Origin: Medicago truncatula
Lineage: Eukaryota > Streptophyta > Magnoliopsida > Fabales > Fabaceae
Direction of reading: 5' to 3'
Length of the DNA: 64,000 nt
Assembly: GCF_003473485.1 (NCBI RefSeq)
Contig: NC_053047.1
Coordinates: forward strand, 697,001-761,000
Of the stretch, positions 24,703-36,488 are shown piece after piece. The position numbers and the translations under genes are program-made. Position 1 is the first letter of the stretch; every line of letters begins with the position of its first letter. The notes under the pieces were generated by a model. It worked only from the letters and a program-made list of their open reading frames with translations. It was not told the DNA's origin and did no database searches.

Positions 24703-25742
24703 GTATATCATTATTGGAGAAGTTTATAACACTTTGATATTTGGTAATGGTCTAATGGATGGTGCACTCTTTGACCTGGAAAATATTTTATTGGCCTTGT
24801 CATGTTACTTCCCATGGTATATAGTAGAACTTGAATATTCAATTTTTAGTTTCAAGAAGGAGCATTTAAATGTCCCCTACACCATTTAAACGTTTGCACC
24901 AGTGTTATATATCGAAAGCAAAAGAAATTTCATGTAATGTCACCTTCTCTTTGTTTTATCTCCTCGGTAGACCACTTTTTATTTCTGTAGCTACACAATC
25001 TTAAAGAGAACAATTATAAAATAACTAAATGATTCCTTCTGACATCTGCACAAAAACTGATATTTTTTTTATGCAGATGTCTCAACCCAGTACAGTATTG
25101 TGACTTGTCTTTTCAGACATTCAAACATAATTTAAAAACTTATAGTGATCTTACTGGCTCCTTATTCTTCTTGTCGTGGTTTAGACACAGAGGGTAATGC
25201 TTCATACGCACTTAATATGTTTTATCAAAAACATTGGATCAATTTAAAGATGCATGTCAATTTAATGGTTTATCAGTTGTTACCAATATTGATCCTTCAC
25301 ATTCTCAAGGTAGACACATACTCACTTACATATAGATCTCAAAACACCACACACACACACGTGCGCGCTTACGCAAAAAACAAAATCTATAAGCAGAATC
25401 TATGAGCAGCAGCTATAAACATAAAAAACAAACATTAACCTAATAAGCATTATATCATAATAAGCATAAAACAAAGATTAACACCAAATAACAAGACCAA
25501 TCAAAAGATTGTCATCTAAAACTATCAATTCTTGTTAGAAATATAATAAACAGGTAGCAACTCTAGTCAGGCATAACAATAGCAATGGCAATGATATCAG
25601 GACAAAAGGAATGCCTTAATTGAATTTCATACAAGATCCTATATATAATCGCACATATTAGGCTCCTAAGCATCACTTGCAAAATATTCATTGATATTTA
25701 CCTGCAATATGCATATATGCCTTTAAACCTCAAGAAAGTTCT
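24703..25742. other. Gene-less stretch, possible exon relic
   Basis: About 25228-25310 can be read as an exon ending in a splice donor (…VVTNIDPSHSQ, then GG|GTAGA-like), but I do not recognise the protein and frames upstream contain stops. A (CA)n run is at about 25346-25362. Otherwise this is the 3' flank of RH21. Confidence 0.35.
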
Positions 25743-27743
25743 CTAATGGGTAAAAACAGTGTCGTTTCGCCTAGGTGGTCTGTCGGGAATAGATCCTGGC
25801 TTGAATTTGGAAGCTTCATGCCTTGCCAATTCATGTGGAACAGGACTGTTACTCTGAATGAGCATCTGCTTAAGTTCATAAAAGACATCAGTGTCCTGAA
25901 GAGTCAGGAATGTTGTAGCCACACCCGTCTTTCCTGCACGGCCGGTACGCCCAATACGATGGGTGTACATTTCAATATTCCCAGGCATATCATAGTTGAT
26001 AACATGAGCCACATCAGGAATGTCAATACCACGTCCAGCAACATCGGTTGCAACAAGCACATTATATCTCTTGGTCCTAAATCCTTCAAGACTAATTTCC
26101 CTCTGATCCTGTGATTTCCCTCCGTGCAAAGTGGTCACGCGATACCCTTCCAAATTCTTAGCAAGAAAATCAGCGCTCTTCTTGGTGTTGACAAACACAA
26201 TCGCAGTCTTGTCATTAAGCTGATCCAACAATCTGTGAAGGTTATAGTTTTTCTCAGATTCCTTCATCATGATCACATGCTGACTGATTAAGTCAGTTGC
26301 TTTTCCAGCAGTACCTATAGTCACCACAACAGGGTTCCTCAAATACTTTCTAGCAAGCCTCTCCACACCAGGAGGCATGGTTGCACTAAACATATAAGTA
26401 GTCCTATAAATCCTCTTCTCATCAAGCTCCTCATCTTCATTCTCTGGTTTGAGATTACTCGAAGGCATAGCATCCAGCACACCCATGACCTGCGGCTCAA
26501 ACCCCATATCAATCATTCGATCCGCTTCATCAAGAACAACATAATTACACTGATTAAGAACCGCATAGCGACGCTCCAAGCAATCAATCAAACGACCAGG
26601 AGTCGCAATCACAATTTCACAACCCTGTCTTATCTTAAACCCTTGCTCCTCAATAGACTGACCACCGACAATGGAAACAACTTTAATCCCCATATACTGA
26701 GCAAATTTAACGGTCTCATCCTCAATCTGCTGAGCAAGCTCACGAGTCGGAGCCATAACAACAGCATAAGGACCCTCAGCTTCATTCTCCTCACTAATAG
26801 GCGGCAGCCTAGTGATATAACTCAACATAGGCAGCACAAACGCAGCAGTCTTCCCAGAACCCGTCTCAGCAACACCGATAACATCGCGTTGCTGAAGTCC
26901 AAGCGGAATAGAAGCCATCTGAATCGGTGAAGGGGTTTTATAACCAGCCTTCTCCACAGCCTTCAAAATCTCTTGACTCAACTTACTCTCAACCCAACTC
27001 CTAATAGGCCTCGGAATCTTTGAACCCTTATACGAAATATTATAATCTTCCCTAAAAATACGCCAATCCCTCTCCTGCATTTCCTCAAGATTCTTCTCAC
27101 TCCAATGACGATCAACCCTCATATCAAAAGCATCATAAGCATCAGCAGCCTCCTCTTTCCGCCTTTGAGCATCAGCCTCCTCAGGCTTCTCCTCCACACC
27201 ATCCTTCTTCCTAATCTGATCCCTCATCTCTTTCTCCTGCTTTGCCGCAAGCTTCTTCTGTTCACGACGATCCATTCCAGCGATAAACCCTCGGCCAAAA
27301 AGAAGCTGAGCCGTATGAGGGTTTTCATAAAGATCATTCCTATCACGTGAAGTATCTTCAGTATTTTCCCAATCAAATGAAAATCGAAATTTCTCACTAG
27401 GTTTAATAACCCTTTTTTTAGGTTTTTTTGAACCTAGGTATTGTTCCTTAATCGATTCAAGATCCTGCTCACGTTTTCGTTCCGCTAGCTTCTCCGATCG
27501 AGCATGTTCACGAGCTTTATCCTCTTCTTCACGCTCTCTATCGCGGTTTCTTCGTTCCCGATCTCTGTTATCTCTTTCCCTTTCCCTATCACGTTCTCTG
27601 TAACTGCGGCGGTCGGAATCAGAGGGGCGGAGGAGAAGTTCTTTTTTGTGACTGGCGGCGACTTGATTGTGGCGGCGTTCCAGTGCTGCTTGTTCACGCT
27701 GGGCTTTAGTGAGGAAAACTGGTTTGGGGATGGCGGGTTTCAT
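25743..27743 (-). CDS. RH21: DEAD-box RNA helicase 21 (PRP28/DDX23-type)
   Basis: Intronless frame of 666 residues. Residues 1-110 are highly charged, with alternating Arg/Asp/Glu (about 43-80), in place of the RS-like domain of human DDX23. The helicase core has every signature: Q motif GYKTPSPIQ (267-275), motif I AETGSGKT (292-299), Ia PTRELA (332-337), Ib TPGRL (381-385), II DEAD (405-408), III SAT (453-455), IV IVFVNT (515-520), V DVAGRGID (567-574) and [12 protein letters not shown] (595-604). PRP28 unwinds the U1 snRNA/5' splice site pairing so that U6 can replace U1 before spliceosome activation, acting in the nucleus with the U5 snRNP. Length is close to that of plant orthologs (about 700). 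It lies between inverted germin-like copies, to which it is unrelated. No sign of disruption. Confidence 0.96.
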   Translation of the reverse strand: MKPAIPKPVFLTKAQREQAALERRHNQVAASHKKELLLRPSDSDRRSYRERDRERERDNRDRERRNRDREREEEDKAREHARSEKLAERKREQDLESIKEQYLGSKKPKKRVIKPSEKFRFSFDWENTEDTSRDRNDLYENPHTAQLLFGRGFIAGMDRREQKKLAAKQEKEMRDQIRKKDGVEEKPEEADAQRRKEEAADAYDAFDMRVDRHWSEKNLEEMQERDWRIFREDYNISYKGSKIPRPIRSWVESKLSQEILKAVEKAGYKTPSPIQMASIPLGLQQRDVIGVAETGSGKTAAFVLPMLSYITRLPPISEENEAEGPYAVVMAPTRELAQQIEDETVKFAQYMGIKVVSIVGGQSIEEQGFKIRQGCEIVIATPGRLIDCLERRYAVLNQCNYVVLDEADRMIDMGFEPQVMGVLDAMPSSNLKPENEDEELDEKRIYRTTYMFSATMPPGVERLARKYLRNPVVVTIGTAGKATDLISQHVIMMKESEKNYNLHRLLDQLNDKTAIVFVNTKKSADFLAKNLEGYRVTTLHGGKSQDQREISLEGFRTKRYNVLVATDVAGRGIDIPDVAHVINYDMPGNIEMYTHRIGRTGRAGKTGVATTFLTLQDTDVFYELKQMLIQSNSPVPHELARHEASKFKPGSIPDRPPRRNDTVFTH

Positions 27744-29458
27744 GGTGGTTAGTAACGCTGGGTTTCAATACAACCACAAATAATAATTTCAATAAACAAA
27801 TCAAAACATTGTCTTTGTTAAAAAAATAACCACCATAATCAACAAATCCAATTGATTTCAAGGGATTTTAAAAGACTTTTTTATAATGAAAAAATCTAGT
27901 GGTATTCAATCAAAACTTTTATAAAATGTAAATAAATCTTGTGGTATTCAATCAAGACAATCATGACTTTTTTTTGAGGCAACAAAATCCGTTGGTATTC
28001 AATTGAAATTTCTCATGACTTATGAATTGTCTATTGGTATTCAAAAGTCTATAGATTTTGATGGATTCTTGGATGTAATGGATTTTGTGAGACTTTTTAG
28101 TTAAAAATATAAATAATACTCTCATCCAACAATCTCACACAAATCCTTGAGATTTTGTCATTGTCTTGCAAACCCTTATCTGCCGTCATCTTCCATGCCA
28201 GGTTTTTCTTTTCTTGTCAAATTCTTCAACTTCCATTTCTTTTGGGTGAATTCTAGGATGAGGGTCCAATTAGATCCCTCACCGATGGATCACGAGAAAA
28301 ATACCAATAGATTAAATAGATGGTTCAGATTTATTCAAATTAAAAATGAAATATGTACAACTACTCACATTCAATCCTATCCTAAAATGGCTCCTGAACT
28401 CAAACCATCAATTCTGAAAATGTTATGAACCCTAACATTAACTAATTTCTTCTTTTTCCTCAACAAATCAGTTTATTGCAATCTTAAATGGCCGAAAAAT
28501 AAGTAATTGATTGAGAGTTCGTGTAACAAGGAAATTTTGCATCAAGAAGGAATAACAATACAATTAAAATTTGTGATGCATTCTTGTTGCTTTTGTGGCT
28601 TGTAATTCTTCAATTTTCCTTCTGTATAGTTGGTTGATTAGAAGTTTGTTCAAATAATTTTAAAGAAGTTAGATTGGTGTCTTGTCATGATTTCATCAGT
28701 GTTGTCGATTGCTTGCTGGTTGTGAAAAATAGGCATTAGTTGTGCATGTAAATTGAAGCACATAAAAATTGACGATAAAAATCTTCTCATGAATAAATTA
28801 TAAGATTTCCAATTATTGTATTTTTACCAATTGCCAATAAAAATTAAACCAAATCTTTAAATCTAAATGTTAAAGGTTGTGAATTTCGTTTGAATTGTAT
28901 TTTTTAACCAACTGTCATGCTTCGACCATTGTTACAGCTTACAAGGTTTAACAAAACTTTTTTATTTGGGTTTTCTTTTTCAATTGTTACAAGGTTTAAA
29001 GTTTCTTTAATTTGAGTTTTCTCTTTTCCAATAGAAAAAGAAAGAAGACTTTTAACCAAGCAAGAAAAAGATGAAGGTTTTGTCGGAAGAAGAAAAAAAA
29101 AAAAAAGGAGAGGATGGATCAGATGGAAGAAGGCATATGTGTTACTCTATTTGTTTCACTACTCCTTATCAAATAAGTTGAATTTTCAAGGAGCTATAGT
29201 GAGAAATTCTTCCTTTATCAAGTATGTTGCAAATGCTACTATTCAATTCATATTATATTAAATAATAAATACATGATCAAAAACTTATATAATAAATAAT
29301 AGGTTGATGCAAGTAGCCTATAGAAAAATAAACATTTTTATTCAAATGATTCAGATAAGAATACAAGATATATCCAACCTTACATTTAATTTTATTCTAA
29401 TCTTTTAGTAAATATAACAATATCACAGTATCACAAGTACATATCACGACCTGCAATT
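27744..29458. other. Upstream region of RH21 and spacer to GLP-b
   Basis: About 27850-28130 repeats 'TGGTATTCAAT' four times in MITE-like DNA. The remainder has no credible gene; a frame at 28147-28428 has no known motif. The last ~300 bp (29180-29458) match the 3' flank of GLP-c (32093-32420), so they belong to the duplicated germin-like unit. Confidence 0.45.
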
Positions 29459-30288
29459 CTAGTTGTTGTCCACCCAAAATTGTTTTTGAAGATTGTCCAC
29501 TATATTATTGTCAACTTGAAAAGCTTTGGTGAGAACTTCTGAAGAGATTTTTGGATTAGATCCAAATACAGCATTAGCAATTGTGATTACACCAGGATTT
29601 TGGCTGCTAAGTCCAGCAATAGCAACTGCATTTCCATATCCCACATTCAATTGGAAGTGAATGAGACCAATTGGAAACACAAACACATCTCCTTTGTTCA
29701 GTACTTTTGTGATGAGACGGTTTTCTGGATTAGAAGTAACAAACCCGACATAGAGAGTACCCTCCAACACTATAAGAATCTCAGTGGCTCTAGGGTGAGT
29801 ATGTGGGGGATTTAGTCCCCTTGATGCGAAGTCAATGCGAGCAAGAGAGATACCTAAAGTGTTTAGTCCTAGTATATCATTAACCGTAACCGGTGTCACT
29901 TTTGAACCCAGTGGATTTGATGTGTTTCCTTCTTTCACTGAGAAAAAGAAATCATTTGGTGTAGCAAGCTTTGGATTCTTACAGAATTTGCCGTTCACAA
30001 ACACTGCAAAAAAAATCATCATATAATTAAATAATACCTATATGGATATATGAATGTTGTTAGACATGAGATCACCCGTGAAGTTATTGTATCATAGTTC
30101 AATCGGTTTATCAGGTTAAACCAACCGAGTCAAAATAAATAAATAAAAAAGTATTAAAAAGTATACATACCACCCGTTTTGGTGTCATTGATAGCCACAC
30201 AAAAGTCTTGTAGAGGGCTAGGATCAAATGCAAAGGCACAAGATGCCAATGCTAGGAAGGCTGTGAAAAACAAGTAAATACTCTTCAT
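29459..30288 (-). CDS. Germin-like protein GLP-b (subfamily 1 type)
   Basis: Exons 30288-30171 and 30003-29459 with a 167-bp intron give 220 residues. The signal peptide starts [20 protein letters not shown], closer to GLP-d and GLP-f than to GLP-a. Exon 2 differs from GLP-a in only two residues (KNPK for KDPK, and final Asn for Tyr). The Mn ligands H107, H109, E114 and H155 and both box motifs are intact. It follows RH21 on the same strand but has its own TATA-like CTATAAATAG (about 30391-30400), so no shared transcription is implied. The secreted, cell-wall cupin role is inferred from the family. Confidence 0.92.
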
Positions 30289-31253
30289 ATTGTTCTATAG
30301 TTAGGTGGATGTATTATTTAGCAACTCTTGTATATATTTACTTTGTATATGTTTATGAGGGATGATATTTTGGAGATATATATAGAGAGACTATTTATAG
30401 GTATTATAGACATTGAAGTAGTCCATATTTTTACTTATAAAATACATTTAAAGACCTGGTAAATAAGTCGTAGTTAATTAAGTTGTTGATAATTTTTTAA
30501 TTAGTGAGACACTTTTGTCCAATTAATCTTCTAACAACTGCAAGCTACTTGTTCTCATTCATTTTTCATGATTAACTTGTCACACACGTTACCTGTTGAA
30601 TTTGTATGATTCAATCAATTGATTTATGTTATCAATTATAGAGATGAGTAATTGAAGATTAAGCTTGTTAATATTTGAGGCTGAATCTGTCTATATTTTA
30701 TGCTCTTACTAAAAATAAAACATAAGGGGTTTTTGAAAGAAGTAAGTAAAATACATCGGCCACTGAAAATAAAATAACATTAATTGTAAAAAAAAAATCA
30801 CGTAATTATTGATTAGTAAAAAAAAAAATTGGAACTCATATGGATTTTACTAAATTCACGTATGCACACATACATTAAAGAGACTTGATAGATTTTTAAA
30901 TAATGAAAAAGAGCACATTAAAACTGTATTGATAGCACTTATTTTTACTAATAAGAAATATATAAGACCATGCCAAAGAATGGGAACATAAAAATTTAAC
31001 AAATATGTGTGTTTTTGAGTGAGTCAATTTGATCTTGGAAAGAAGAATTAGTATATATGGAGTTGTTAAAGAATAATTCATCTAATAATAAAAAAATTAT
31101 ACGCTGCTTTGATTAATTAAGATTTACTTGGTCTTTATAGGCTTTGTGCAAGTAAAACTATTCCAATGTCACACTTGCTTATAAATAGACACCATGTTTG
31201 CATAACCAACCATATACAAGCAAAATACATAAATTGAATTGTTCCAAAAAAAC
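30289..31253. other. Divergent promoter region between GLP-b and GLP-c
   Basis: GLP-b (minus) and GLP-c (plus) are transcribed away from each other across about 965 bp. The right part (about 30950-31253) is nearly identical, in inverse orientation, to the GLP-a promoter (22032-22320). A TATA-like CTTATAAATAG lies at about 31178-31188. No other gene is seen. Confidence 0.6.
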
Positions 31254-32092
31254 ATGAAGACTTCAATCTTGTTTGTGACAGCCTTCTTAGCTTTAGCATC
31301 TTGTGCCTTTGCCTTTGATCCCAGCCCTTTACAGGACTTTTGTGTGGCTATCAATGACACCAAGAATGGTGGTATGTATACTTTTTTAACACTTCTTTAT
31401 TTATTTTTACTCGTTTGGTTGAATCTGTTGAACCAATTAAACTATGATACAAAAGTTTCACGGGTTTGATCTCATGTATGACAACTTTGATATATACATA
31501 TATAAGTAGAACATATTATTTAATTATCTAATGATTTTGTTTTGCAGTTTTTGTGAATGGCAAATTTTGCAAGGATCCAAAGCTTGCTACACCAAATGAT
31601 TTTTTTTTCTCAGTGAAAGAAGGAAACATATCAAATCCACTGGGTTCAAAAGTGACACCGGTTACAGTTAATGATATACTAGGACTAAACACTTTAGGTA
31701 TCTCTCTTGCTCGCATTGACTTCGCATCTAGGGGACTAAATCCTCCACATACTCACCCTAGAGCCACTGAGATTCTTATAGTGTTGGAGGGTACTCTCTA
31801 TGTCGGGTTTGTTACTTCTAATCCAGAAAACCGTCTCATTACAAAAGTACTGAACAAAGGAGATGTGTTTGTGTTTCCAATTGGCCTCATTCACTTTCAA
31901 TTGAATGTTGGGTATGGAAATGCAGTTGCTATTGCTGGACTTAGCAGCCAAAATCCTGGTGTAATCACAATTGCTAATGCTGTATTTGGATCTAATCCAA
32001 AAATTTCTTCAGAAGTTCTCACCAAAGCTTTTCAAGTTGACAATAATATAGTGGATAATCTTCAAAAACAATTCTGGGTGGACAACAACTAG
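31254..32092 (+). CDS. Germin-like protein GLP-c, mosaic of GLP-a and GLP-b
   Basis: Exons 31254-31371 and 31548-32092, with a 176-bp intron, give 220 residues. Promoter, exon 1 ([17 protein letters not shown]) and intron are almost identical to GLP-a. The later part of exon 2 and the 3' flank instead follow GLP-b (GGGTACTCTCTATGTCGGG at about 31790-31808, and the 3' flank with ACTAAAAGACTAGAATAAAA). At about 31725 the sequence agrees with GLP-e (GCATCTAGGGG), and at about 31840 with GLP-a again. Protein differences from GLP-a are T67I (N66-I-S still an N-glycosylation site) and final Asn. All cupin metal ligands are present. A secreted Mn-binding germin-like protein is inferred. Confidence 0.92.
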
Positions 32093-33440
32093 AATTGCAG
32101 GCTGTGATATGTGCTTGAATCACTAAATTTATTGTTAAATTTGTTCTTTATTTTACCCTATGATATTGTTATATTTACTAAAAGACTAGAATAAAATTAA
32201 ATGTAAGGTTGGATTCTTATATTCTTATCTAAATCATTTGAATAAAAACGTTTAGTTTTATAGGCTACTTGGAGCAACCTATTATTATTTAAGTTTTTGA
32301 TCAAGTATTTATATTTAATATAATATATATTGTATAGTAGCATTTGTAACTTACTTTTGATACGGAAGAATTTCTCACTATAGCTCTTTGAAAATGGAAC
32401 TTAGTTGATAAGGAGTGAATGTGTACAATTGATGATCGTAGGAAATTTGAATTCATATATGACTATTTTGAAAATTTATTATAATATTAGAGGTATTTTG
32501 GATATTTTATCAATTAAATAGTGTAATTTACTTAAACTTATTGCGTTTTTATACTTGTATTGCTGGTGTGAAATTGCTAACATTATAAATACAAAATGAA
32601 AATTGGGGTTTGAGGAAGAAACATAAGAGAGTTATGTGTTCAACATTATTCAGGGGTCGTTTGGTTTTAATATGTTCGATAATATGGAAGTGTCGTATTG
32701 GGGTTTGAGGAAGAAACATAAGAGAGTTATGTGTTCAACTTTCCCTCTAATAAGAATAATAATCAACTGTCCATACGCCTATCTTAATCAGTAAAAATTG
32801 TAAAATTGTCAGATTGAACGTCGTGATCAGAGATTAGAACTCTGATTCCTTTCTTTAGCAGTGCTGATATATGCTTCGACATCATAATTGGTGTTGGTTT
32901 AGAGCTGCCAGCTTGTTTTTGGCGTGGTCCATTGGAGTCTTGTGGGCTTTTGGTGGTTTTGTTTGTCTTTATATGTGTTCCGCATATATACGACGTCTTA
33001 TATTGTACGATTGTTTTTGATTTATCCGTGGGTTTTGTGTGCCTTACACAAACTTGTCGAGAATAATATTTATTGACTAAAAAAAATCTATGATTCCTTC
33101 AATTGTGTTTGCGAGTTTTCAATAAAACTCACAATTGTTATATTTTATAAAAATATGCAATATATATGATTGGGATTAATTTCATACACTACTAACAAAA
33201 TCACAAAATCACTACCATTCATATGTTGAGTTTAGAAGTAGTTAAAGCTAAAATAAAATATTTTTAATAATTTAATGATTATGGTTGGTTGATGGCATAA
33301 AAAAAAATTACGTGAACTTTGTATCTAAATTAAATTCTCATAATTGTCTGTAATATAGATAATATACAATACTCTTCTACCAAAAATATATAAAAAATAA
33401 TCATATTTTTTTTGGTTACATATATAATAATCTTAAATAA
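32093..33440. other. Gene-less stretch after GLP-c
   Basis: About 32093-32420 is the duplicated 3' flank shared with GLP-b. A 43-bp sequence starting ATTGGGGTTTGAGGAAG is exactly repeated at 32602-32644 and 32697-32739. A LINE-like insert at 32852-33090 is listed separately. No gene. Confidence 0.5.
32852..33090 (+). mobile_element. 5'-truncated LINE-like insert
   Basis: The segment has the word order of plant L1 3' UTRs and ends TTTATTGACTAAAAAAAATC. TGATTCCTT occurs at 32843-32851 before it and at 33091-33099 after it, a 9-bp direct repeat that extends imperfectly. No coding sequence remains. Confidence 0.55.
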
Positions 33441-33449
33441 TTGAATGTT

Positions 33450-34025
33450 GGCTTAAATGCTCTTTTGGTCCCTTAACAATTTAATTGGTATCGCTTTGGT
33501 TCCTTAACTAAAAAAAAGATTGTTTGAGGATTTTAAGTTTTTTTTAGTTTCGTTTTGATCCCTTCTGTTAGGGTTTTAAAAAAAAGTTAACTCCTGGACA
33601 CGCGTCACCTTGTCATTGGCTCTGAGTTTTTTTTTTTTTTTTTTTTTACAAAAATTTTATTTTTTATTTTTAAAATATATATTTTTTTAAGAAAAAATCC
33701 CAAAGCCAGTGACACGTGTCCCAGAGTTAACACGTGTCACCTTGTCATTGGTTCTGAGATTTTTTTACAAAAAAATTAAATATATATATTAAAAAAAATT
33801 AATTTTTTTTTATCAAAAAATAAAAAAAAAATAAAAACACTCAGAGCCAATGACAAGGTGACACGTGTCCACACTTAACGTTTTTTATTAAAACTAACGG
33901 AAACCTAACAGAAGGGACCAAAACGAGACTAAAAAAAACTTAAAATCCTCAAACAATCTTTTTTTTAGTTAAGGGATCAAAGCGATACCAATTAAATAGT
34001 TAAGGACCAAAAGAGCATTTAAGCC
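33450..34025. mobile_element. Mutator-like MITE with perfect 9-bp TSD
   Basis: The tips GGCTTAAATGCTCTTTTGGT are perfectly inverted at both ends, and arms continue for about 170 bp. TTGAATGTT flanks it at 33441-33449 and 34026-34034, a perfect 9-bp duplication. The interior is a long A/T palindrome with the G-box-like CACGTGTC and its inverse. No coding capacity. Confidence 0.88.
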
Positions 34026-34034
34026 TTGAATGTT

Positions 34035-34579
34035 TTTTAAGAATATATAATTAAATGTTATTGCATGATAATCGTATGTTTTTTTAGGGATATATAATTG
34101 AATATTGTTGCCTGAGATGGAGGGGCCCAACCCTGGGTGCCCCTCTCTCAATCCCTCCCTAGATATGATTATGGGTATGTAAAAGAGGGATTAGGGTTAA
34201 TCCCTCCGGGCGAAAAATACCTACAGAAACGTCACTCTTTTACATTTAATCGTAACAAGAGGCAAGTGGTGTTTCTGTAGATATTTGTTTTGGTAGTACA
34301 ATAAAAAAATCATTAAATTGGTGAGCACAATTCAAGATTAACAATGACGTAAAAATTAATGAAGACACAAAATTTTATGTGATTAACGCATACCGCGCCT
34401 CTTTATCATTAATGCACACATAAGACTCTTTACAATTTTCAGTAAAAGTATGGATTATTTGAATACTTTCTACTTATAAATATACTCTCATTCTATCTCC
34501 CAAATATCATCTCTCATAAAACATACACAAGCAACCCTGTAAGAGAGTTGCTAAAATATATAGTTAGATAGAGAACAAT
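34035..34579. other. Spacer and promoter of GLP-d
   Basis: No gene. A TATA-like TTATAAATA lies at about 34474-34482, roughly 100 bp before the GLP-d start. The last ~180 bp resemble the GLP-f promoter (40440-40659). Confidence 0.5.
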
Positions 34580-35944
34580 ATGAAGAGTATTTGCTTGTTT
34601 TTCACAACTTTCTTAGCAATGACATCTTTTGCCTTTACATTTGATCCCAATCCTCTGGAAGACTTTTGTGTGATTATCAACGACATCAAGACTTGGGGTA
34701 TTTAATAATTTATTTTATGTTTATTAACAGTTGATTGATTTAGGCTCCGTTTGGATTGAGCTTATGAAAATTAGTTTATACAAATAAATAAACTTTTATA
34801 TATTACTTTATAAGTTTTCACTAACAAAAATTGTATCTTCATAAACTATTTTTTCATAATTGTATCTTCATAAACCACCTTTACAAGTTTATAAATAATA
34901 CATAGAAACTTATTTATTTACATAAGTTGATTTGCATAAGCTTTAAAATAAGTCAATCCAAACGGACCCTTAGTCCTTCAAATTTGCGAAAGACTCCATC
35001 TGATCTTAGATATAACCAAAAGGTCAAATGTATTTTATCCAAATTTAGATCAAATACATTTGAACTTTCGCTTATATATAATACAAAAGAGATTAATTAC
35101 TTTTTCCCTTAAATTAGATAAATTTCTATCAAATTAGCCACTTTTTCAAATTTTGATGCAATGAAATATTATTTTATTCGTTTTGATGAGTATTTACTAT
35201 AGAAATACTTTGATGGATGAACTAAATTGATTGACATTCTTTAATTTGAGGGACTAATTTAGTGTTTCATATAGTTGAGGAACTAAATTATCCATCCTAA
35301 CATTTTCAAGAACTAAAATGTCTTTTTTCTCCTATATATACATTTAAACACATCCATCGTATTATAACAGTATAACTTTTCTTTGATCAATTTAATTTTC
35401 AGTGTTGGTGAATGGAAAATGCTACAAAGAACCAAAACTTGTTACACCAGATGATTTCTTTTTCTCAATAAAAGAAGAAAACATATCAAGTCAACTTGGT
35501 TCGCAAGTGACACTACCCACAGTTAGTGAGATATTAGGATTAAATACTCTTGGTATCTCTTTTGCTCGTATTGATTTTGCACCAAAGGGTCTAAATCCTC
35601 CACATGCTCACCCTAGAGCAGCTGAGATACTTATAGTGTTGGAGGGTACTCTCAATGTCGGTTTTGTTACTTCTAACCCAGAAAACCGTCTCATTACAAA
35701 AGTTCTTAACAAAGGAGATGTCTTTGTGTTTCCAATTGGTCTTATTCACTTCCAACATAATATGGGGGATGGAAATGCGGTTGTCATTTCTGGACTTAAC
35801 AGCCATAATTCAAGAGTTATCACTATTATTAAGGAGGTATTTGGGTCTAATCAAATTTCTTCAGAACTTCTCACCAAGGCTCTTCAAGTGGACAATAACA
35901 TAGTTGACAATCTTCAGAAACAATTCTGGTTGGACAACAATTAG
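34580..35944 (+). CDS. Germin-like protein GLP-d (diverged copy)
   Basis: Exons 34580-34697 and 35403-35944, with a 705-bp intron (donor GTATTT), give 219 residues. The signal peptide starts [19 protein letters not shown]. Box 1 ([14 protein letters not shown]) and box 2 ([16 protein letters not shown]) keep His-His-Glu-His. It is one codon shorter than the GLP-a group (NQISSE for NPKISSE) and has many substitutions, including Trp before the exon junction (KTW) in place of Gly. Its closest relative by eye is GLP-f. The intron hosts a Tourist-type MITE (34743-34969), which explains much of its length. The weak splice donor context is worth noting, though the frame is intact. Secreted cupin inferred. 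Confidence 0.88.
34743..34969. mobile_element. Tourist (PIF/Harbinger) MITE in GLP-d intron
   Basis: The element is 227 bp with tips GGCTCCGTTTGGATTGA and, reversed, GGGTCCGTTTGGATTGA. A TTA duplication flanks it at 34740-34742 and 34970-34972, the signature of PIF/Harbinger MITEs. No coding capacity. GLP-f lacks it at the same intron. Confidence 0.85.
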
Positions 35945-36488
35945 AATTTATCTCAATTATTGTTGGTTTTTTGTTAAATGAATTTAAAATAAACACATAG
36001 TGAGGTGTGCCAAAGATTCATCAAGTTTTGAGAGCTGAAATTTAAAGTTTAAGTCATAAGTTTCTATCACCTATTTTTTCTTATAATTAGAACTAGAAGG
36101 AGCAAGTAAAAACAATATTCCAAAATTTTAAAAAGATTAAAACGAAAGAGAATATTTAACGAGAACCACATCCAAAATTCATTTATCTTAAAGGGTTATG
36201 TTAACAAAAGAAGGAAACAATTTTGTTAAATTCTATGTAGAAAATGTTACTTTTTGTTATTTCAATAAATCAAATACCACAAGGGCATTTGTTAACATTT
36301 CCCTATCTTAAATTATCGAATGAGAGTTTATTTAACCAAATCAAATCATATTTTATTCGAATATAAGAGCAAGGTACATTCCCTTCAAAAATGAAAGAAG
36401 CAAGGTACATATCGAGCCTTGCATTTTATTTAATCATAACTATTCCAATGATCAATAAAAGCATAAACATAAACATAAAATACAATTT
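35945..36488. other. Spacer between convergent GLP-d and GLP-e
   Basis: Both genes end toward this 544-bp spacer. The right part (from about 36330) is the duplicated 3' flank shared with GLP-a. Nothing else is seen. Confidence 0.5.

Noticed and set aside
25228-25310. Possible exon ending NIDPSHSQ with a donor site
   Set aside because: I cannot recognise the protein and no in-frame partner exon is visible; kept only as a remark in the spacer.
25746-26114. Open frames antisense to RH21
   Set aside because: They are shadows of the RH21 coding strand and carry no independent signal.
29600-29815. Antisense frames in germin-like exon 2 (also near 31736 and 35591)
   Set aside because: They recur in every paralog only because the sense strand is conserved.
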